This document shows positions 33,610 to 33,730 of a stretch of DNA of 33,730 bases, piece by piece (within the stretch, counting starts at the first letter, position 1; each line of letters opens with the position of its first letter). A program made the translations under genes and the position numbers. Source of the DNA: Micropruina sonneratiae (lineage in GTDB: Bacteria; Actinomycetota; Actinomycetes; Propionibacteriales; Propionibacteriaceae). The notes under the pieces are model-generated. The model made no database searches, had not been told where the DNA came from, and saw nothing but the letters and a program-made list of their open reading frames with translations. The DNA lies in the NCBI RefSeq assembly GCF_025972045.1, contig NZ_JAPDHX010000010.1, positions 1-33,730 on the forward strand, written 5' to 3'.

Positions 33610-33730
33610 GGATGCGCTGATCTTTGTGGTGTGCGGTTCGGTGGCTGGCTTCGGCTGTTGGGACGCGAAATTGTTGGGGTATGGACAGCGAGCAGCCTTC
33701 TTTCGCCGATGTCGAGTACGGCAATCGGCG
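33610..33730 (+). mobile_element. Left end of an IS5-like insertion sequence (continues beyond window)
   Basis: TTAG at 33606-33609 fits the YTAR target-site consensus of IS5/IS1031-type elements. GGATGCGCTGATCTTTG right after it would be the start of the terminal inverted repeat. A transposase-like start codon follows at 33681. The right end is outside the window, so the target duplication cannot be checked. Confidence 0.5.
33681..33730 (+). CDS. IS5-like transposase, first 16 codons
   Basis: The ATG at 33681 reads MDSEQPSFADVEYGNR to the window edge. A short start with (Q/E)-x-SF-(A/S)-D-x-EY is typical of IS5-group DDE transposases, which continue with a K/R-rich stretch and a FL..M..IIPW block. 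TTGGGG lies directly upstream. Only the very beginning is visible, so subgroup and integrity are unknown. Confidence 0.55.
   Translation, partial: MDSEQPSFADVEYGNR

Noticed and set aside
1-33730. CRISPR array, rRNA, integron integrase
   Set aside because: I looked for regularly spaced short repeats, conserved rRNA strings and a tyrosine recombinase and saw none; the dispersed 63-69 nt repeats are too long and irregularly spaced for CRISPR.

Overview
The window is high-GC DNA with closely packed, often stop/start-overlapping genes, many TetR-type regulators, Rv1217c/Rv1218c-like exporter genes and an SCO6880-type conjugation gene. This points to an actinomycete (Actinomycetota, probably Micrococcales). 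Almost none of it looks like core genome. It reads as an accessory island built from several recombined pieces.

Layout. (1) 1-3363: a run of short single-gene units (HNH-type protein, three small hypothetical proteins, a membrane protein and a possible nuclease-family protein). Imperfect 60-70 nt repeats separate several of them, giving the look of a gene-cassette array. (2) 3581-6512: a YobI-family P-loop NTPase that lacks its N-terminus, joined at about 6512 to a truncated conjugation gene. (3) 6417-9402: remnant of a conjugative element on the minus strand (SCO6880 fragment, TrbL/VirB6-like protein, two small membrane proteins, C-terminal piece of a cell-wall hydrolase), truncated at both ends. 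(4) 9399-15344: a TetR gene with its SDR/membrane-protein operon, a DCC-type thiol-disulfide protein, an alpha/beta hydrolase split by a frameshift, an SRPBCC protein and a second SDR protein. One palindromic operator occurs at two places here. (5) 15518-17569, 17713-22868 and 23276-26985: three export or resistance modules, each with its own TetR gene: ABC exporter; MFS pump plus rifampin-phosphotransferase-like enzyme; Rv1217c-type ABC exporter. Each has a palindromic operator at its promoter, and the genes within each are joined by ATGA overlaps. (6) 27061-29777: a GNAT gene cut off exactly at another copy of the left-end repeat, then a relative of the left-end possible-nuclease gene and a 397-residue unknown protein. 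(7) 30031-33594: a zinc-ribbon protein, a membrane protein with an in-frame TAG, a proline-rich membrane protein, and a two-gene RNase HI / TIR-like unit that looks like a defence module. (8) 33610 to the end: left end of an IS5-like element.

At least six genes are broken by apparent loss of one base, while the protein sequence stays conserved in the other frame. This may be a sequencing or assembly artefact, so every pseudogene call here should be read with that in mind. The most interesting signals are the repeat-bounded gene units on both sides of the mobile/resistance block, the RNase HI-TIR-like pair, and the duplicated promoter-operator at 11466 and 14410.
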